DNA of 64,000 bases from an uncultured Dysgonomonas sp. (GTDB lineage: Bacteria > Bacteroidota > Bacteroidia > Bacteroidales > Dysgonomonadaceae): positions 1,454,208 through 1,518,207 of the forward strand of contig NZ_LT599032.1 of assembly GCF_900079725.1 (NCBI RefSeq). The letters run 5' to 3'. Both the position numbers and the translations under genes were made by a program. The notes beneath the pieces were generated by a model, which worked only from the letters and a program-made list of their open reading frames with translations, did not search any database and was not told the origin of the DNA. Positions 19,710 through 29,642 of this stretch are shown here, in pieces (position 1 is the stretch's first letter; every line of letters starts with the position of its first letter).

Positions 19710-20810
19710 TTAATCTACTATATATTTATTGTACCACGAATACATCCGGTTTAATCCATCTTCTATTTCAACCTTATGTTTCCATCCCAATGAATTCAAC
19801 TTAGAGACATCTGACAATTTTCTCATAGTTCCATCAGGTTTTTCTGTATTAAACCACAGATCTCCTGAAAAATCCACTACTTTTTTTATAATATTCGCGA
19901 CATCTTTTATCGATATTTCAACACCTGTCCCCACATTAATATGTGTATTTCGGATTTCTTTACCTTCTATAACACTAATTAAGTCTAAAAAGTTTACAGA
20001 CTCCATTACAAAAACAGTTGCATCAGCCATTTCGTCACTCCAGAGAAATTCCCGCATAGGTTTTCCTGAACCCCATAACTCAACCTGAACTTTATCTCCA
20101 ACTTTCTTAACACCATATTTACACATAATATTAAGAATCTCTTCTTCTGAAGACTGTCCTGTTATACCTTCTATCGGGCGTAAGTCAAAATCCTTCCTTA
20201 TTATATCCCACGCACTTACTTCGAGACACTTCCCTAAGTGAATCTTGCGAATCATAGCAGGCAGGACATGAGAGGTTTCCAAATTAAAGTTATCATTCGG
20301 TCCGTACAGATTTGTGGGCATTACAGCTATAAAATTTGTATTATACTGAATGTTATAACTCTCACACATTTTCAATCCTGCGATTTTCGCTATAGCATAC
20401 GGTTCGTTTGTATATTCCAAAGGTCCTGTCAGCAGAACATTTTCAGACATCGGCTGAAATGCTTCTTTCGGATAAATACAAGAACTGCCCAAAAATACTA
20501 ATTTTTTCACATTATTTACATATGATTGATGAATAACATTATTCTGAATCATCAAATTTTCATATATAAACTGACCGCGATATGTATTATTAGCCACTAT
20601 ACCCCCAACTTTAGCCGCTGCTAAAAAGACGTATTCTGGTTTTTCTTTTGCAAAAAAATCGGCTACTTCCGTTTGACTAGTCAGATCTAGTTCTGCATAG
20701 GTTTTTAATATAAAATTAGTATATCCTTTATTCTTCAGATTTCTGAGAATTGCAGAGCCAACTAACCCTCTGTGTCCGGCTATATATATTTTAGCGTCTT
20801 TTTCTATCAT
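19710..20810 (-). CDS. fcl: GDP-L-fucose synthase
   Basis: Converts GDP-4-keto-6-deoxymannose to GDP-L-fucose by epimerisation and NADPH reduction. The 366-residue SDR has the cofactor motif [10 protein letters not shown] near residue 12, [10 protein letters not shown] with the catalytic serine, and YAIAK near 139 with the catalytic Tyr and Lys. The chain is longer than E. coli WcaG because of an insertion around residues 210-255, common in Bacteroidetes. It lies 20 bp after gmd; together they make GDP-fucose for capsule or protein O-glycosylation. Confidence 0.95.
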   Translation of the reverse strand: MIEKDAKIYIAGHRGLVGSAILRNLKNKGYTNFILKTYAELDLTSQTEVADFFAKEKPEYVFLAAAKVGGIVANNTYRGQFIYENLMIQNNVIHQSYVNNVKKLVFLGSSCIYPKEAFQPMSENVLLTGPLEYTNEPYAIAKIAGLKMCESYNIQYNTNFIAVMPTNLYGPNDNFNLETSHVLPAMIRKIHLGKCLEVSAWDIIRKDFDLRPIEGITGQSSEEEILNIMCKYGVKKVGDKVQVELWGSGKPMREFLWSDEMADATVFVMESVNFLDLISVIEGKEIRNTHINVGTGVEISIKDVANIIKKVVDFSGDLWFNTEKPDGTMRKLSDVSKLNSLGWKHKVEIEDGLNRMYSWYNKYIVD

Positions 20811-20830
20811 TTATTATCTACCGTTCCTGC

Positions 20831-21985
20831 TTACTCAAAGTAATTCAAAATCCGATATCCACCATTTTTCAAGAACTCCTCTTTCTTCATCAGTTCAATA
20901 TCATGTACTACCATATCCTGACAAAGAGCCTTAAGGTCATAGGTTGGTTCCCATCCTAACTTAGTTCTGGCTTTAGTATTATCTCCAATTAATATTTCAA
21001 CTTCTGTGGGACGAAAATAGGCCGGATCAACACCGACAACAACTTCTCCTACTCTTTTCTTAAAGGAAGATAAATATTCTTCACCAACGACTTTAGAGAA
21101 AATATCGTCATTTATACTAATAATATAACCTTCTTCTTTTTCATTCTCTCCCTTAAACTCTACTTCAACACCCAACTCCATAAATGACATTTTTATAAAG
21201 TCGCGGATCGTTGTAGTTACTCCTGTAGAAATTACATAATCGTCGGGAGTATCTTGCTGAAGAATAAGATACATGGCTTTTATATAGTCTTTAGCATGTC
21301 CCCAGTCTCTTTTGCTAGATAAATTCCCCATATATACTTTCTTCTGAAGCCCGAGAGCTATACGTGAAACAGCACGGGTAACTTTTCTTGTTACAAAAGT
21401 TTCGCCTCTCAATGGAGATTCATGATTGAACAGAATTCCATTACTGGCATGCATACCATATGCCTCTCTATAGTTTACTGTAATCCAATATGCATACAAT
21501 TTTGCAACTGCATAGGGACTTCTAGGGTAAAATGGCGTTGTTTCTTTCTGCGGTATCTCCTGCACCAATCCATACAATTCGGATGTTGATGCCTGATATA
21601 TCCTGGTTTTTTCTGTCAGATCTAATAAACGAACTGCTTCTAAAACCCTGAGAGGACCTATTCCATCGGCATTAGCTGTATATTCAGGAGTATCGAAACT
21701 AACCTTCACATGACTCATCGCTGCAAGATTATAAATCTCATCAGGCTGAACATCACCAATAATACGAGTAAGATTCATACTATCCGTCATGTCTCCATAA
21801 TGAAGTATCATATTTCGGTTCTCATCATGCGGATCTTGATACAAATGATCTATACGGTCTGTATTAAACAAAGATGACCTTCTTTTAATACCATGGACTG
21901 TATAGCCCTTTTTTATCAAATATTCAGATAGATATGCTCCATCTTGTCCTGTAACGCCTGTGATGAGTGCAACTTTTTTGCTCAT
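20831..21985 (-). CDS. gmd: GDP-mannose 4,6-dehydratase
   Basis: First committed step to GDP-L-fucose, producing GDP-4-keto-6-deoxymannose. The 384 residues contain the Rossmann motif [10 protein letters not shown] near residue 9, the catalytic region [10 protein letters not shown], and [10 protein letters not shown] near 160 with the YxxxK pair, then the conserved [15 protein letters not shown] substrate loop. Full length. A good promoter lies upstream at 22088-22117. Operon gmd-fcl. Confidence 0.97.
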   Translation of the reverse strand: MSKKVALITGVTGQDGAYLSEYLIKKGYTVHGIKRRSSLFNTDRIDHLYQDPHDENRNMILHYGDMTDSMNLTRIIGDVQPDEIYNLAAMSHVKVSFDTPEYTANADGIGPLRVLEAVRLLDLTEKTRIYQASTSELYGLVQEIPQKETTPFYPRSPYAVAKLYAYWITVNYREAYGMHASNGILFNHESPLRGETFVTRKVTRAVSRIALGLQKKVYMGNLSSKRDWGHAKDYIKAMYLILQQDTPDDYVISTGVTTTIRDFIKMSFMELGVEVEFKGENEKEEGYIISINDDIFSKVVGEEYLSSFKKRVGEVVVGVDPAYFRPTEVEILIGDNTKARTKLGWEPTYDLKALCQDMVVHDIELMKKEEFLKNGGYRILNYFE

Positions 21986-22087
21986 ATAAACTACTTAATA
22001 AATAACTTATTAAGATTTACTATTTCAATAATTATTCTTTAACTCTATAAATCTAAGTCCAGTTATCCAAACAGAACATACAAGCCA

Positions 22088-22117
22088 CAAAGATATAGTT
22101 TTTTTAACTAATACAAA
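22088..22117 (-). promoter_or_regulatory. Promoter of gmd-fcl
   Basis: On the minus strand TTTG (22117-22114), an 18-bp spacer and TATCTTTG (22095-22088) match the Bacteroidetes promoter, with a leader of about 95 nt. Confidence 0.6.
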
Positions 22118-22147
22118 TAAAAATATCTTTATTTTGGTGAAAAAACT

Positions 22148-23344
22148 TCATTTTTCTCCTTTCAGGCTGGTATTGAAATCAATGTCTGTAACTAAAGCAT
22201 AGCGTTTTATTACCACCCCATCCTTATCCAACAAAAAGAATGTAGGAGTACTCATTATCCCATATCTGACAAAGTTAATACCGGCAAAGCCTCTATAATC
22301 ACAGAGCTTGTCCGAATCAGGCCATGGGAAATGCTTTACATCTTCAGCAAACATATCCTTATTAGTATCCGAAGATATGGAAACTATGCGTACATTTTGC
22401 TCCTTTAGTTTTGGATAATCACTTATTAATCGTTCTATTTGGGTATGGCAATTTTCACAATCGGGTTGATAAAAAACTAATAATGTACGGCTATATCCTG
22501 CCTCTATTAATGATGGCGACAGACCCTCCAAAACCGGGGCGAGTGTCCCTTTACGAACTTTAGCTAATGCAAACGCATCAAATATTCGACCTTGCGGGAC
22601 AGCTATTCTCCCCGACTCTTCTATATAGGGTACTATAATATCGAATGCATCATCCCATCCGTATTGTTCGGTTATGAGAATTAAGTTATTAGCAAGATGT
22701 TCAAAAGCCTCTTGCGATTTTATACGCTTCATCAGACGCACCATATCTTCGGCCATCAACTGCTGATCGGCTGTCAACCGGGTCAATCCGTCTATAATAT
22801 TATACCATATACCGCTGGTGTAGAGTTTATCCACATCAAGTTGATTTAACGCATACAAACGGGCATTAGCTTTATCCATAAGGCTTCCGCCCTGAGTAGC
22901 CAACCTGTTCAATTGTTGCATATAACGAACCAATTCGATAAAAGATGAAGCATAAAGAGTTGTGTCCTGAGCCGGTCGGGCGCCTTCTTGTATAACAGAA
23001 TATAAATATTCATTTTCCGGCGAATTTTTGAATATATATTTCTGGTTTGGATCTTGCCTTACGCTAAGATCTTCATGATTAACGATTATATTCAATGGTC
23101 TGGAATCTTTTACCTGGAGTGATCCCATCCCTGCATATTTTTTTTCTTTTTCCGGTATGTTAATTGTCACATCACCGGCAAAAGAAAGCGTCCCTCTTTG
23201 AATCGTATCCTGCTTTATACCTTTACTTAGGATAAATACATACTCCTTATTCGACTGTTCGGGGAGAAATATGCTTATTTTCTGAGCATTTACGGCAAAA
23301 GTAATCAGATAGCTTAAACACAATATAAATAGTTTCTTCTTCAT
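22148..23344 (-). CDS. Secreted thioredoxin-fold (TlpA/ResA-like) protein with DUF5106-type middle
   Basis: Periplasmic redox protein with a signal peptide (KKKLFILCLSYLITFAVNAQ). Residues 25-110 form an N-terminal beta domain like the DUF4369 domain of Bacteroidetes disulfide proteins. A helical middle (about 130-280) follows, resembling DUF5106. The last 130 residues are a thioredoxin/AhpC fold with the active pair CENC in FYQPDCENCHTQIE and the cis-Pro loop STPTFFLLD. It probably reduces or isomerises disulfides in envelope proteins. It stands 21 bp after the cardiolipin synthase gene and may be co-transcribed with it. Confidence 0.85.
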   Translation of the reverse strand: MKKKLFILCLSYLITFAVNAQKISIFLPEQSNKEYVFILSKGIKQDTIQRGTLSFAGDVTINIPEKEKKYAGMGSLQVKDSRPLNIIVNHEDLSVRQDPNQKYIFKNSPENEYLYSVIQEGARPAQDTTLYASSFIELVRYMQQLNRLATQGGSLMDKANARLYALNQLDVDKLYTSGIWYNIIDGLTRLTADQQLMAEDMVRLMKRIKSQEAFEHLANNLILITEQYGWDDAFDIIVPYIEESGRIAVPQGRIFDAFALAKVRKGTLAPVLEGLSPSLIEAGYSRTLLVFYQPDCENCHTQIERLISDYPKLKEQNVRIVSISSDTNKDMFAEDVKHFPWPDSDKLCDYRGFAGINFVRYGIMSTPTFFLLDKDGVVIKRYALVTDIDFNTSLKGEK

Positions 23345-23365
23345 TCTATTTTTATAAGACTTGAA

Positions 23366-24799
23366 TTATAACAACGGGGAAAATAGCCGCATAACCGATT
23401 CTTTAAATTTCTCGAATCTCGACCTTTTATCCCATTCTTCGGCCGATAAAAGAGAGGATTGCTCCATATCTCTGAAGAATATATCCTTTGCCGCATCACA
23501 AGTATTTTCATTATATATAAATGCGTCTATTTCAAAATTATGCTCAAAACTCCGCACATCCATATTTGCCGAACCGGTTATCGTCAGAGAATTATCAATA
23601 ACCATCAACTTTGAATGCAGGAATCCGGCTTCATAGAAAAACACACTTACTTTTGCATCCAGTACATCCTTCAGGTATGACATAGATGCGATATGCACAA
23701 ATGTAGTATCTGAATGCCGCGGAAGCATCAGCCTTACATCTACTCCGCGCATCGATGCCATCTGAAGAGCAAGCAATAATGCGTCGGTGGGTACAAAATA
23801 AGGAGTTTGAATATAAATGCATTCCTTTGCATTGGATATCGCCTGCAAAATGCCGAGATGAATATCTTTAAACGGGCCTACGGGTCCACTGGTAACAAGT
23901 TGCATCAGATTATCGCCCTTACTTTCCAAGACAGGGTAATATGTATCGGAAGCCAGAAATTCTTTACGGGAAGAGTACCAGTCTATCAGAAAAGATGTCT
24001 GTAATCCAGCTACAGCCTTACCTTCTATCTTAATATGACTGTCGCGCCAAGTCCCGAAGCTCACCCCGTTAATATATCTGTCGGCAATATTCATTCCTCC
24101 TACAAATCCTACTTTACCGTCTATAACTACAATTTTTCTGTGATTACGATAGTTAACCCGGCTCGTTAAAAACTTAAATGCCACTTTAAGGAATGGCTGA
24201 ACTTCAATGCCCTGCGCCTGCATTTCCTTAAAGAAACGACGTTTAGCTTTCCATGATCCTACATCGTCATATATAAGACGCACTTCTACTCCTTCTGCTG
24301 CTTTACGCACAAGAATATCGCGAGTTTTTTGCCCGATCTCATCATCAAGGAAAATATAATACTGTATGTGGATGTGCTTCCGGGCTATTTCAAGTTCCTC
24401 GAAAAGAGCATCAAATTTTGCTATACCACTCGAATAAAAAGTAACATCACTCCCACCATATAAGGGCGCGCCCTTTAATCTGTTCAGAAGATTTACCAAT
24501 CCTTTATGTTCGGCGGGCGGATTCAGCGTCTCTAATAATTCTTTGCGGCCTATAGAACGGCGGTTAAGTTTCTTGTACATCTTATGAGAGATAAGGCGCT
24601 GTTTGCGACTATCCTCTCCAAAAAAATAATAGATAATGAGTCCGACCAAAGGTAATAGCAATAAGATAAGTACCCATGAAATAGTTTTCAAGGGGTTCCT
24701 GTTTTCCGAGATGACAACTATCATCGTACCTAATGCTGTAACTACATACAGAATTTGGAAAATAAGAATTAGATTATCTGTAGCTTCCATCGATTCCAT
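23366..24799 (-). CDS. cls: Cardiolipin synthase (PLD superfamily)
   Basis: Makes cardiolipin from phosphatidylglycerol at the inner membrane. Two N-terminal membrane helices (about 10-65) precede two phospholipase D half-domains. The first HKD motif is HRKIVVIDG near residue 220 and the second HSKLMVIDNS near 395, each followed by the GG/GSAN segment. The 477 residues are standard for ClsA-type enzymes. It precedes the thioredoxin-fold gene in the same direction. Confidence 0.95.
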   Translation of the reverse strand: MESMEATDNLILIFQILYVVTALGTMIVVISENRNPLKTISWVLILLLLPLVGLIIYYFFGEDSRKQRLISHKMYKKLNRRSIGRKELLETLNPPAEHKGLVNLLNRLKGAPLYGGSDVTFYSSGIAKFDALFEELEIARKHIHIQYYIFLDDEIGQKTRDILVRKAAEGVEVRLIYDDVGSWKAKRRFFKEMQAQGIEVQPFLKVAFKFLTSRVNYRNHRKIVVIDGKVGFVGGMNIADRYINGVSFGTWRDSHIKIEGKAVAGLQTSFLIDWYSSRKEFLASDTYYPVLESKGDNLMQLVTSGPVGPFKDIHLGILQAISNAKECIYIQTPYFVPTDALLLALQMASMRGVDVRLMLPRHSDTTFVHIASMSYLKDVLDAKVSVFFYEAGFLHSKLMVIDNSLTITGSANMDVRSFEHNFEIDAFIYNENTCDAAKDIFFRDMEQSSLLSAEEWDKRSRFEKFKESVMRLFSPLL

Positions 24800-24870
24800 T
24801 GGCTCACAAATAGCTTATTGCACCAAAGTTATAATAAAATATGAGTTCTAGGCATTCACACCTTTTAAAT

Positions 24871-25263
24871 TTAATCGTTATTGTCGAGGCGATGAAGAAT
24901 ATCTTCACGTAGGACTACCCTATCCCAAGAGTAGGTCACATCTGTATTCTGCAGATATTCGATAACAGCGAGAGCTCTATGCAAATCTGTTTTACTCTTC
25001 TCTTCCGACAAGTCATAGCGCATCATTAAGAGTTTCGGATACTGTTCGAGCAAATCCCGGTCATTTATCTTTTCAATCAATATATCCGAGTCGTCAGCAA
25101 TTGATGTATGAAAATTGGTGGAAAAGAAAGTAAAGCATTCATTCAATATATCTTTCTGCTCCGAATTGCTCAGTTTTTCTCTGTTGTCTGTAAGTTGCTG
25201 CAACTTTTTCATGAATTCTTCCAAAAGCCGCATTAAAAAATCTTTCCTCCGTTGTTGTAGCAT
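24871..25263 (-). CDS. Hypothetical alpha-helical protein
   Basis: I do not recognise this 130-residue protein. It is predicted helical, starts with a basic segment (MLQQRRKDFLMRLLEEF), lacks a signal peptide or membrane helix, and contains regularly spaced leucines. A DLHRALAVIEYLQ segment near the C-terminus could be a TPR-like helix pair. It lies 7 bp after the DUF2809 gene, so both are probably translated from one transcript. Codon use looks like its neighbours. Confidence 0.7.
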   Translation of the reverse strand: MLQQRRKDFLMRLLEEFMKKLQQLTDNREKLSNSEQKDILNECFTFFSTNFHTSIADDSDILIEKINDRDLLEQYPKLLMMRYDLSEEKSKTDLHRALAVIEYLQNTDVTYSWDRVVLREDILHRLDNND

Positions 25264-25270
25264 AACCTGA

Positions 25271-25636
25271 TCATTTTTCTCTGTCTATCAAATAGCAAAT
25301 GACTCCTCCAATCGTATAACAGAGTATATCCATCCAACTGAATGAGGAACCGATAACTACACGCATTATTTTATTATCCTGCATACCCAGTATTTCCACT
25401 AAATGTAAATATTGCCCTGCTTCTACAAGGTAAGCAAATAAAACGACACCTGTAATGATATAAACAATTTTCGTTTCAACAAAGGTCTTCACAAAATAAT
25501 ACATAAGAATAACAACCAGAATATCTCCTCCATACGGACGGATAAAGCTGTCATCGACAAATTTTGCGATAAGTACCTCTATTACAAATATAATAAGAAA
25601 AATGATAAAAGACTTTAAGTCGAATCTCCATTTCAT
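25271..25636 (-). CDS. DUF2809 (VanZ-like) small membrane protein
   Basis: A 121-residue integral membrane protein with about four helices. The pattern RPYGGDILVVILMYYFVK followed by EAGQYLHLVEILG and a C-terminal SFSWMDILCYTIGG helix is characteristic of the DUF2809 family, which is related to VanZ. Function is unknown. It starts the two-gene unit with the helical protein that follows 7 bp later. Confidence 0.85.
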   Translation of the reverse strand: MKWRFDLKSFIIFLIIFVIEVLIAKFVDDSFIRPYGGDILVVILMYYFVKTFVETKIVYIITGVVLFAYLVEAGQYLHLVEILGMQDNKIMRVVIGSSFSWMDILCYTIGGVICYLIDREK

Positions 25637-25796
25637 ATGTGTCAGGTTATTTTGATGGAATACAAAGATTATAAGGTCGCGGACCTTTTTATTGCTTTGA
25701 TAAGTACAACTGCTAAAGGTAGTTATAATTCGAAATATATCATTAAATACTTCCTGTTACTTAAATTTTTAAAGCCCCATTATTTAATGCGTCAGG

Positions 25797-26723
25797 CTAT
25801 TTCCTGTACTTCTCGTCAGTTTCCTCTTCCATCATATTGAGGTACGACTTGTAGCGGCTCTCGCTTATATAATGCTTTTCTACAGCAGCCCTCACCGCAC
25901 AATCCGGCTCATTAATATGAATACAATTGTGAAAACGGCAGTCTTTCGAAAACTTGAAAATATCGGGAAAGAAATGAAAGATCTCGTCCTTCTCCATATC
26001 CACCGTACCAAAGCCTTTGATACCGGGAGTATCTATTATAAAACCGCCCTGAGATAGCTCTATCATTTCGGAAAAAGTGGTTGTATGCATCCCTTTGCCA
26101 TGATATCCGGATATCGCTCCGGTCTTCAGGCCTGTATCGGGGATAAGGGTATTAATCAGAGTAGACTTCCCTACGCCTGAATGTCCGGAAAACAAAGTTA
26201 TCTTCCCTTCTATCTTTTCTCGCAGAGCTTCTATCCCTTCTTTTTCTAAAGCTGATATTTTGAGACCCGGATAACCTATATGATTGTATAAACCAATCAG
26301 GGCATCCATATACTCGGTTTCATCTTCCGTATAGATATCCGTTTTATTAAATATAAGATTCACGGGAACCCGGTAGGCTTCTGCCGCGGCAAGAAACCGG
26401 TCGATAAAGACGGTGGATGTCACCGGATGATTGATTGTAACGATAAGAAAGCACAGGTCTATGTTCGCTGCCAGGATATGGGATTGCTTTGATAAATTGG
26501 AAGAACGGCGGATAATATAATTCTTCCGATCTTCTATTTCGGTTATCAGAGCGGTACCCTCATTGTTTTCAACAATGCTGACCCTGTCCCCTACTGCGAT
26601 AGGATTGGTACTGCGTATACCCTTCAGGCGAAAATTTCCTTTCACCTTACATTCGATATTTTTCCCGTCATCGGTACGAACCAGATACCAACTACCCGTA
26701 TTTTTTATTACAAGACCATTCAT
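25797..26723 (-). CDS. rsgA: Ribosome small-subunit GTPase RsgA
   Basis: Circularly permuted GTPase that checks 30S maturation. The 308-residue chain has an N-terminal OB fold (about 1-75), then the permuted G motifs: NKTD (G4) near 125, the P-loop GHSGVGKST (G1) near 178, and DTPG (G3) near 228. A C-terminal zinc site follows, with cysteines and histidine in [14 protein letters not shown]. Full length. An unusual long stem-loop separates it from frr upstream. Confidence 0.96.
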   Translation of the reverse strand: MNGLVIKNTGSWYLVRTDDGKNIECKVKGNFRLKGIRSTNPIAVGDRVSIVENNEGTALITEIEDRKNYIIRRSSNLSKQSHILAANIDLCFLIVTINHPVTSTVFIDRFLAAAEAYRVPVNLIFNKTDIYTEDETEYMDALIGLYNHIGYPGLKISALEKEGIEALREKIEGKITLFSGHSGVGKSTLINTLIPDTGLKTGAISGYHGKGMHTTTFSEMIELSQGGFIIDTPGIKGFGTVDMEKDEIFHFFPDIFKFSKDCRFHNCIHINEPDCAVRAAVEKHYISESRYKSYLNMMEEETDEKYRK

Positions 26724-26736
26724 ATATCAATTAGCA

Positions 26737-26825
26737 AATAAGCAGATTCGGAGATTAGCAAATTAGTAAATTTTAAACTCGATTTGCCCATTTCCGAATC
26801 TGCTAATCTCCGAATTTGCTTATTA
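26737..26825. repeat. Long inverted repeat (30-bp arms) between rsgA and frr
   Basis: The left arm 26737-26766 and the right arm 26794-26825 are near-perfect reverse complements with a 27-nt loop. Each arm is itself built of AGCA(G/A)ATT and CGGAGATTAGCA phrases, so parts of the arms are also direct repeats of each other. The structure fills the whole rsgA-frr gap and ends just before the frr stop. Confidence 0.85.
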
Positions 26826-26827
26826 TT

Positions 26828-27391
26828 TTATACTGTCAATATTTCTTTTTCTTTCAGAGCAAATACATCGTCGATTTTCTTAATGTATTTATCGTGAAGT
26901 TTCTGCATATCATTTTCCGCATCCTTAGCCATATCTTCTGCAACCCCGTCTTTTACCGACTTTTTGATTGAATCGATAGCATCGCGGCGCGCATTGCGGA
27001 TACTTACTTTTGCGTCCTCCGCTTCTTGCTTGGCTTGTTTTACCAATTGCTTACGTCGCTCTTCAGTCAAAGGAGGAATAGATAGGCGGATAATCTCCCC
27101 ATTATTATCAGGAGTAATGCCCACGTCGGAGTTAAGAATAGCTTTCTCCACCTCTTTCAACATTTGTTTTTCCCATGGTTGAATGACAATAGTCCGTGCA
27201 TCCGGTGTATTAATAGCTGCTACGCCGCTAAGTGGGGTAAGTGAGCCGTAATATTCAAGTTTTATCCCATCCAGGATATGGGGATTTGCTTTTCCCGCAC
27301 GTATACGGGATAGAGTTTCGTCAAGAAACTCTACAGAAGCCTGCATTTTCTCTTCTGCTTTTTGTCCGATTTGTTTTAGGTCTGCTGCCAT
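26828..27391 (-). CDS. frr: Ribosome recycling factor
   Basis: Splits post-termination ribosomes with EF-G. The 187 residues match the family: N-terminal helix with [19 protein letters not shown], the small beta domain with [12 protein letters not shown] and TIVIQPWEK, and the long C-terminal helices including [20 protein letters not shown]. pyrH lies 114 bp upstream in the same direction, the common bacterial order pyrH-frr. Confidence 0.98.
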   Translation of the reverse strand: MAADLKQIGQKAEEKMQASVEFLDETLSRIRAGKANPHILDGIKLEYYGSLTPLSGVAAINTPDARTIVIQPWEKQMLKEVEKAILNSDVGITPDNNGEIIRLSIPPLTEERRKQLVKQAKQEAEDAKVSIRNARRDAIDSIKKSVKDGVAEDMAKDAENDMQKLHDKYIKKIDDVFALKEKEILTV

Positions 27392-27505
27392 AATTTATAT
27401 TTGGCTTACGCCGATTTTTAATTCAAGATTTAATAATTTCAAGATTTGCAAAATAAGATAAAAGGTCATTGCCATCTCTTTAGGAAGACTAGAAATACTT
27501 AGTAT

Positions 27506-28216
27506 CTACGCATGCACATAAGTACCTATATTCTCGCCTTTCATCAGCCGTTCCAGATTACCTGGAGTATCCATATCGAAGACAACGATGGGTAGGTTAT
27601 TTTCTTTACACATCACGGTTGCTGTCATGTCCATCACTTTCAGCCCGCGAGTGTAAACCTCGTCATACGATATACGCTCAAATTTAGTCGCAGTCGGGTC
27701 TTTCTCCGGGTCTGCAGTATATACGCCGTCGACACGTGTTCCTTTGAGCATAACGTCAGCCTCTATTTCTATCCCACGCAGAGACGAGCCGGTATCTGTA
27801 GTAAAGAATGGATTACCTGTACCGCATGAAAGAATAACAACTTCGCCATTTTCCATGGCTTCAATAGCTTTCCATTTACTGTAAATTTCGCCGATAGGTT
27901 CCATGCGTATAGCTGTCAGCACTCTGGCTTTTTGACCAATGGCAACTAATGCCGAACTTAAAGCCAGGCTATTAATAACTGTCGCTAACATACCCATCTG
28001 GTCGCCTTTCACCCTGTCGTAACCTTTCGAGGCTCCACTCAATCCTCGGAAAATATTTCCTCCTCCTATAACAATGCTAATCTGAACGCCCATATCTGCA
28101 ACAGATTTTATCTGTTCGGCATAAGAGTTCAGCCGGTTAACATCTATACCATATTGCTGTTGACCCATCAGGGATTCACCGCTTAACTTCAGGAGTATTC
28201 TTCCGTATTTTGCCAT
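27506..28216 (-). CDS. pyrH: UMP kinase
   Basis: Phosphorylates UMP in pyrimidine synthesis. The 236-residue amino acid kinase fold shows the N-terminal KLSGESLMG loop, VIGGGNIFRG, the DQMGMLATVINSL helix, the CGTGNPFFTTDTG segment and the EADVMLKGTRVDGVYTADP nucleotide site. Full length. It heads pyrH-frr. The upstream gap carries a -7 box and the large dispersed repeat. Confidence 0.98.
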   Translation of the reverse strand: MAKYGRILLKLSGESLMGQQQYGIDVNRLNSYAEQIKSVADMGVQISIVIGGGNIFRGLSGASKGYDRVKGDQMGMLATVINSLALSSALVAIGQKARVLTAIRMEPIGEIYSKWKAIEAMENGEVVILSCGTGNPFFTTDTGSSLRGIEIEADVMLKGTRVDGVYTADPEKDPTATKFERISYDEVYTRGLKVMDMTATVMCKENNLPIVVFDMDTPGNLERLMKGENIGTYVHA

Positions 28217-28235
28217 ATTTCATTTTTTGTATATG

Positions 28236-28243
28236 CAAATCTA
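28236..28243 (-). promoter_or_regulatory. Candidate -7 box for pyrH
   Basis: TAGATTTG on the minus strand fits TAnnTTTG about 20 bp before the pyrH start. No -33 box at normal spacing. Confidence 0.4.
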
Positions 28244-28340
28244 GTACAATTTACTAAATTATGAAAAACAAAAGATGCTATTCGGTTTTTATTCTTTCAA
28301 AACATCGGGGCAAACGCATGGGGTTTTATCTTTTGGGGAG

Positions 28341-28572
28341 AAGTTTATCTATGTATATAGCTTTTAGCCGTTAGCTGATAGCTATTAGCTCTTTGAAAGA
28401 TTGATAGCCCCCTCAAACCCCGAAGGGGGGGCTTACAATGAAGGTAAAAGTAATAAGTAAAAAAGTGTAACCTTTGTTACCTTTTGCGCCTTAGCGTCTC
28501 TGCGTGAAATATTGTTGACTGCTAACTGTTGACTGTTTGCTAATATATCTGTTACCTTTGTTACCTTTTATA
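28341..28572 (-). repeat. Dispersed intergenic repeat, copy B
   Basis: An inverted, imperfect copy of 9250-9480, with 28466-28530 identical over 65 bp to the reverse complement of 9280-9344. It has the same modules in the same order, including AGTTTATCTATGTATAT at one end and GTTACCTTTGTTACCTTTTA at the other. It sits in the 684-bp gap between divergent pyrH and a membrane-protein gene; I see no gene in that gap. Confidence 0.9.
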
Positions 28573-28708
28573 TAGCACCTTTCGTATAACTATCTGTGTA
28601 CCTTGCGGTAAAGAGTTTTAGCCACCAAATACACGAAGGAAATCACAAAGGATAAAAAACTGTTACATGTGTTACCTTTTGAAGAAAGGCACGAGTAAAC
28701 AAGATACA

Positions 28709-28795
28709 AGTTGTTAACTGCTAACTGATGACTGTTAACTAATATATCTGTTACTTTTTGCACTTTAGCATTTTTGCATGAGAGTATTTTTGATT
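28709..28795. repeat. Degenerate direct partial copy of repeat B
   Basis: The GTTAACTGCTAACTGATGAC phrase, TAATATATCTGTTAC and a decayed GCACTTTAGCATTTTTGCATG phrase repeat, in the same orientation but partly reordered, the segment 28480-28560 of copy B. This suggests tandem growth of the repeat. Confidence 0.6.
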
Positions 28796-28900
28796 GATAA
28801 CCAAGAAACCGTTTGCCTTGTTCAAAAGATACTCATATGATAATATTTAGCTATTTTTGTTTCTAAGAATATCCGGAATAGAAATAAAAAATTATGAATT

Positions 28901-29605
28901 ATGGTTATAAAAGGTTTGATTCTTCTGGTAGTTACTCTTTTGTCTGGATTGTTTATGATAGTGGCGATATTCTGGGCTATTGTAAAATGGAGTAATAAAA
29001 AGAGCCGCGACACGGGTTGCCTGCTGGCAATTCTTTTCTTTATACTCGCCATCTTTTGTGGGATCTATCTGGTATATAAAGGAGTAAATACCGTTATTGA
29101 AAAAGTACCAGAAATAAAAGAACAGGCTGTAGAATCCATCGCCGATGCATATACTATGTATTATGGCGATTCACCTTATATGAACAGCCTGAAAGCAATG
29201 CAGCCGACCGACTCCATCATTCCGGAAACATATTTTACGTATGCCGGATTCAGGGACAGCTACCGCATTCCGCTGATATATCCTTATTCTATAAATGCCA
29301 TAGACGATATGGAATATGGTTCTCTGGATGATGAAAGTGGCATAAAAAATATAGTCAAGGAGAAAAACAAGGCTAAAAATATACTCTCCAACCTCACATT
29401 TTTTGCTTTCGATAAAAATATGCTGCTGGCAAAAACTGTATCGCATTCCAAGACCGAAATAAAATATGTTATATTCCATTTTGCGACAAAACAGGCGGAA
29501 GTATTCGATAATGAAGTGGACATGAGGAAGAAAGCGGAAGAGACAGGCTTTGATATGACAAAATCGATGGAAAGGATGAGTACATATTATTATGACTTAT
29601 TTTAA
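28901..29605 (+). CDS. Hypothetical two-helix membrane protein
   Basis: I do not recognise this 234-residue protein. Two membrane helices at about residues 4-28 and 38-62 flank a short basic loop (KWSNKKSRDTG). A soluble domain of about 165 residues follows, rich in Tyr and acidic residues, probably outside the cytoplasm or peripheral. A -7 like TATTTTTG at 28852-28859 lies 42 bp upstream. The cyclophilin gene starts 37 bp later, so the two may be co-expressed. Function unknown. Confidence 0.75.
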   Translation: MVIKGLILLVVTLLSGLFMIVAIFWAIVKWSNKKSRDTGCLLAILFFILAIFCGIYLVYKGVNTVIEKVPEIKEQAVESIADAYTMYYGDSPYMNSLKAMQPTDSIIPETYFTYAGFRDSYRIPLIYPYSINAIDDMEYGSLDDESGIKNIVKEKNKAKNILSNLTFFAFDKNMLLAKTVSHSKTEIKYVIFHFATKQAEVFDNEVDMRKKAEETGFDMTKSMERMSTYYYDLF

Positions 29606-29642
29606 GAATGAGTACATTTGTACCTGATTTAAAGAAACCGAT

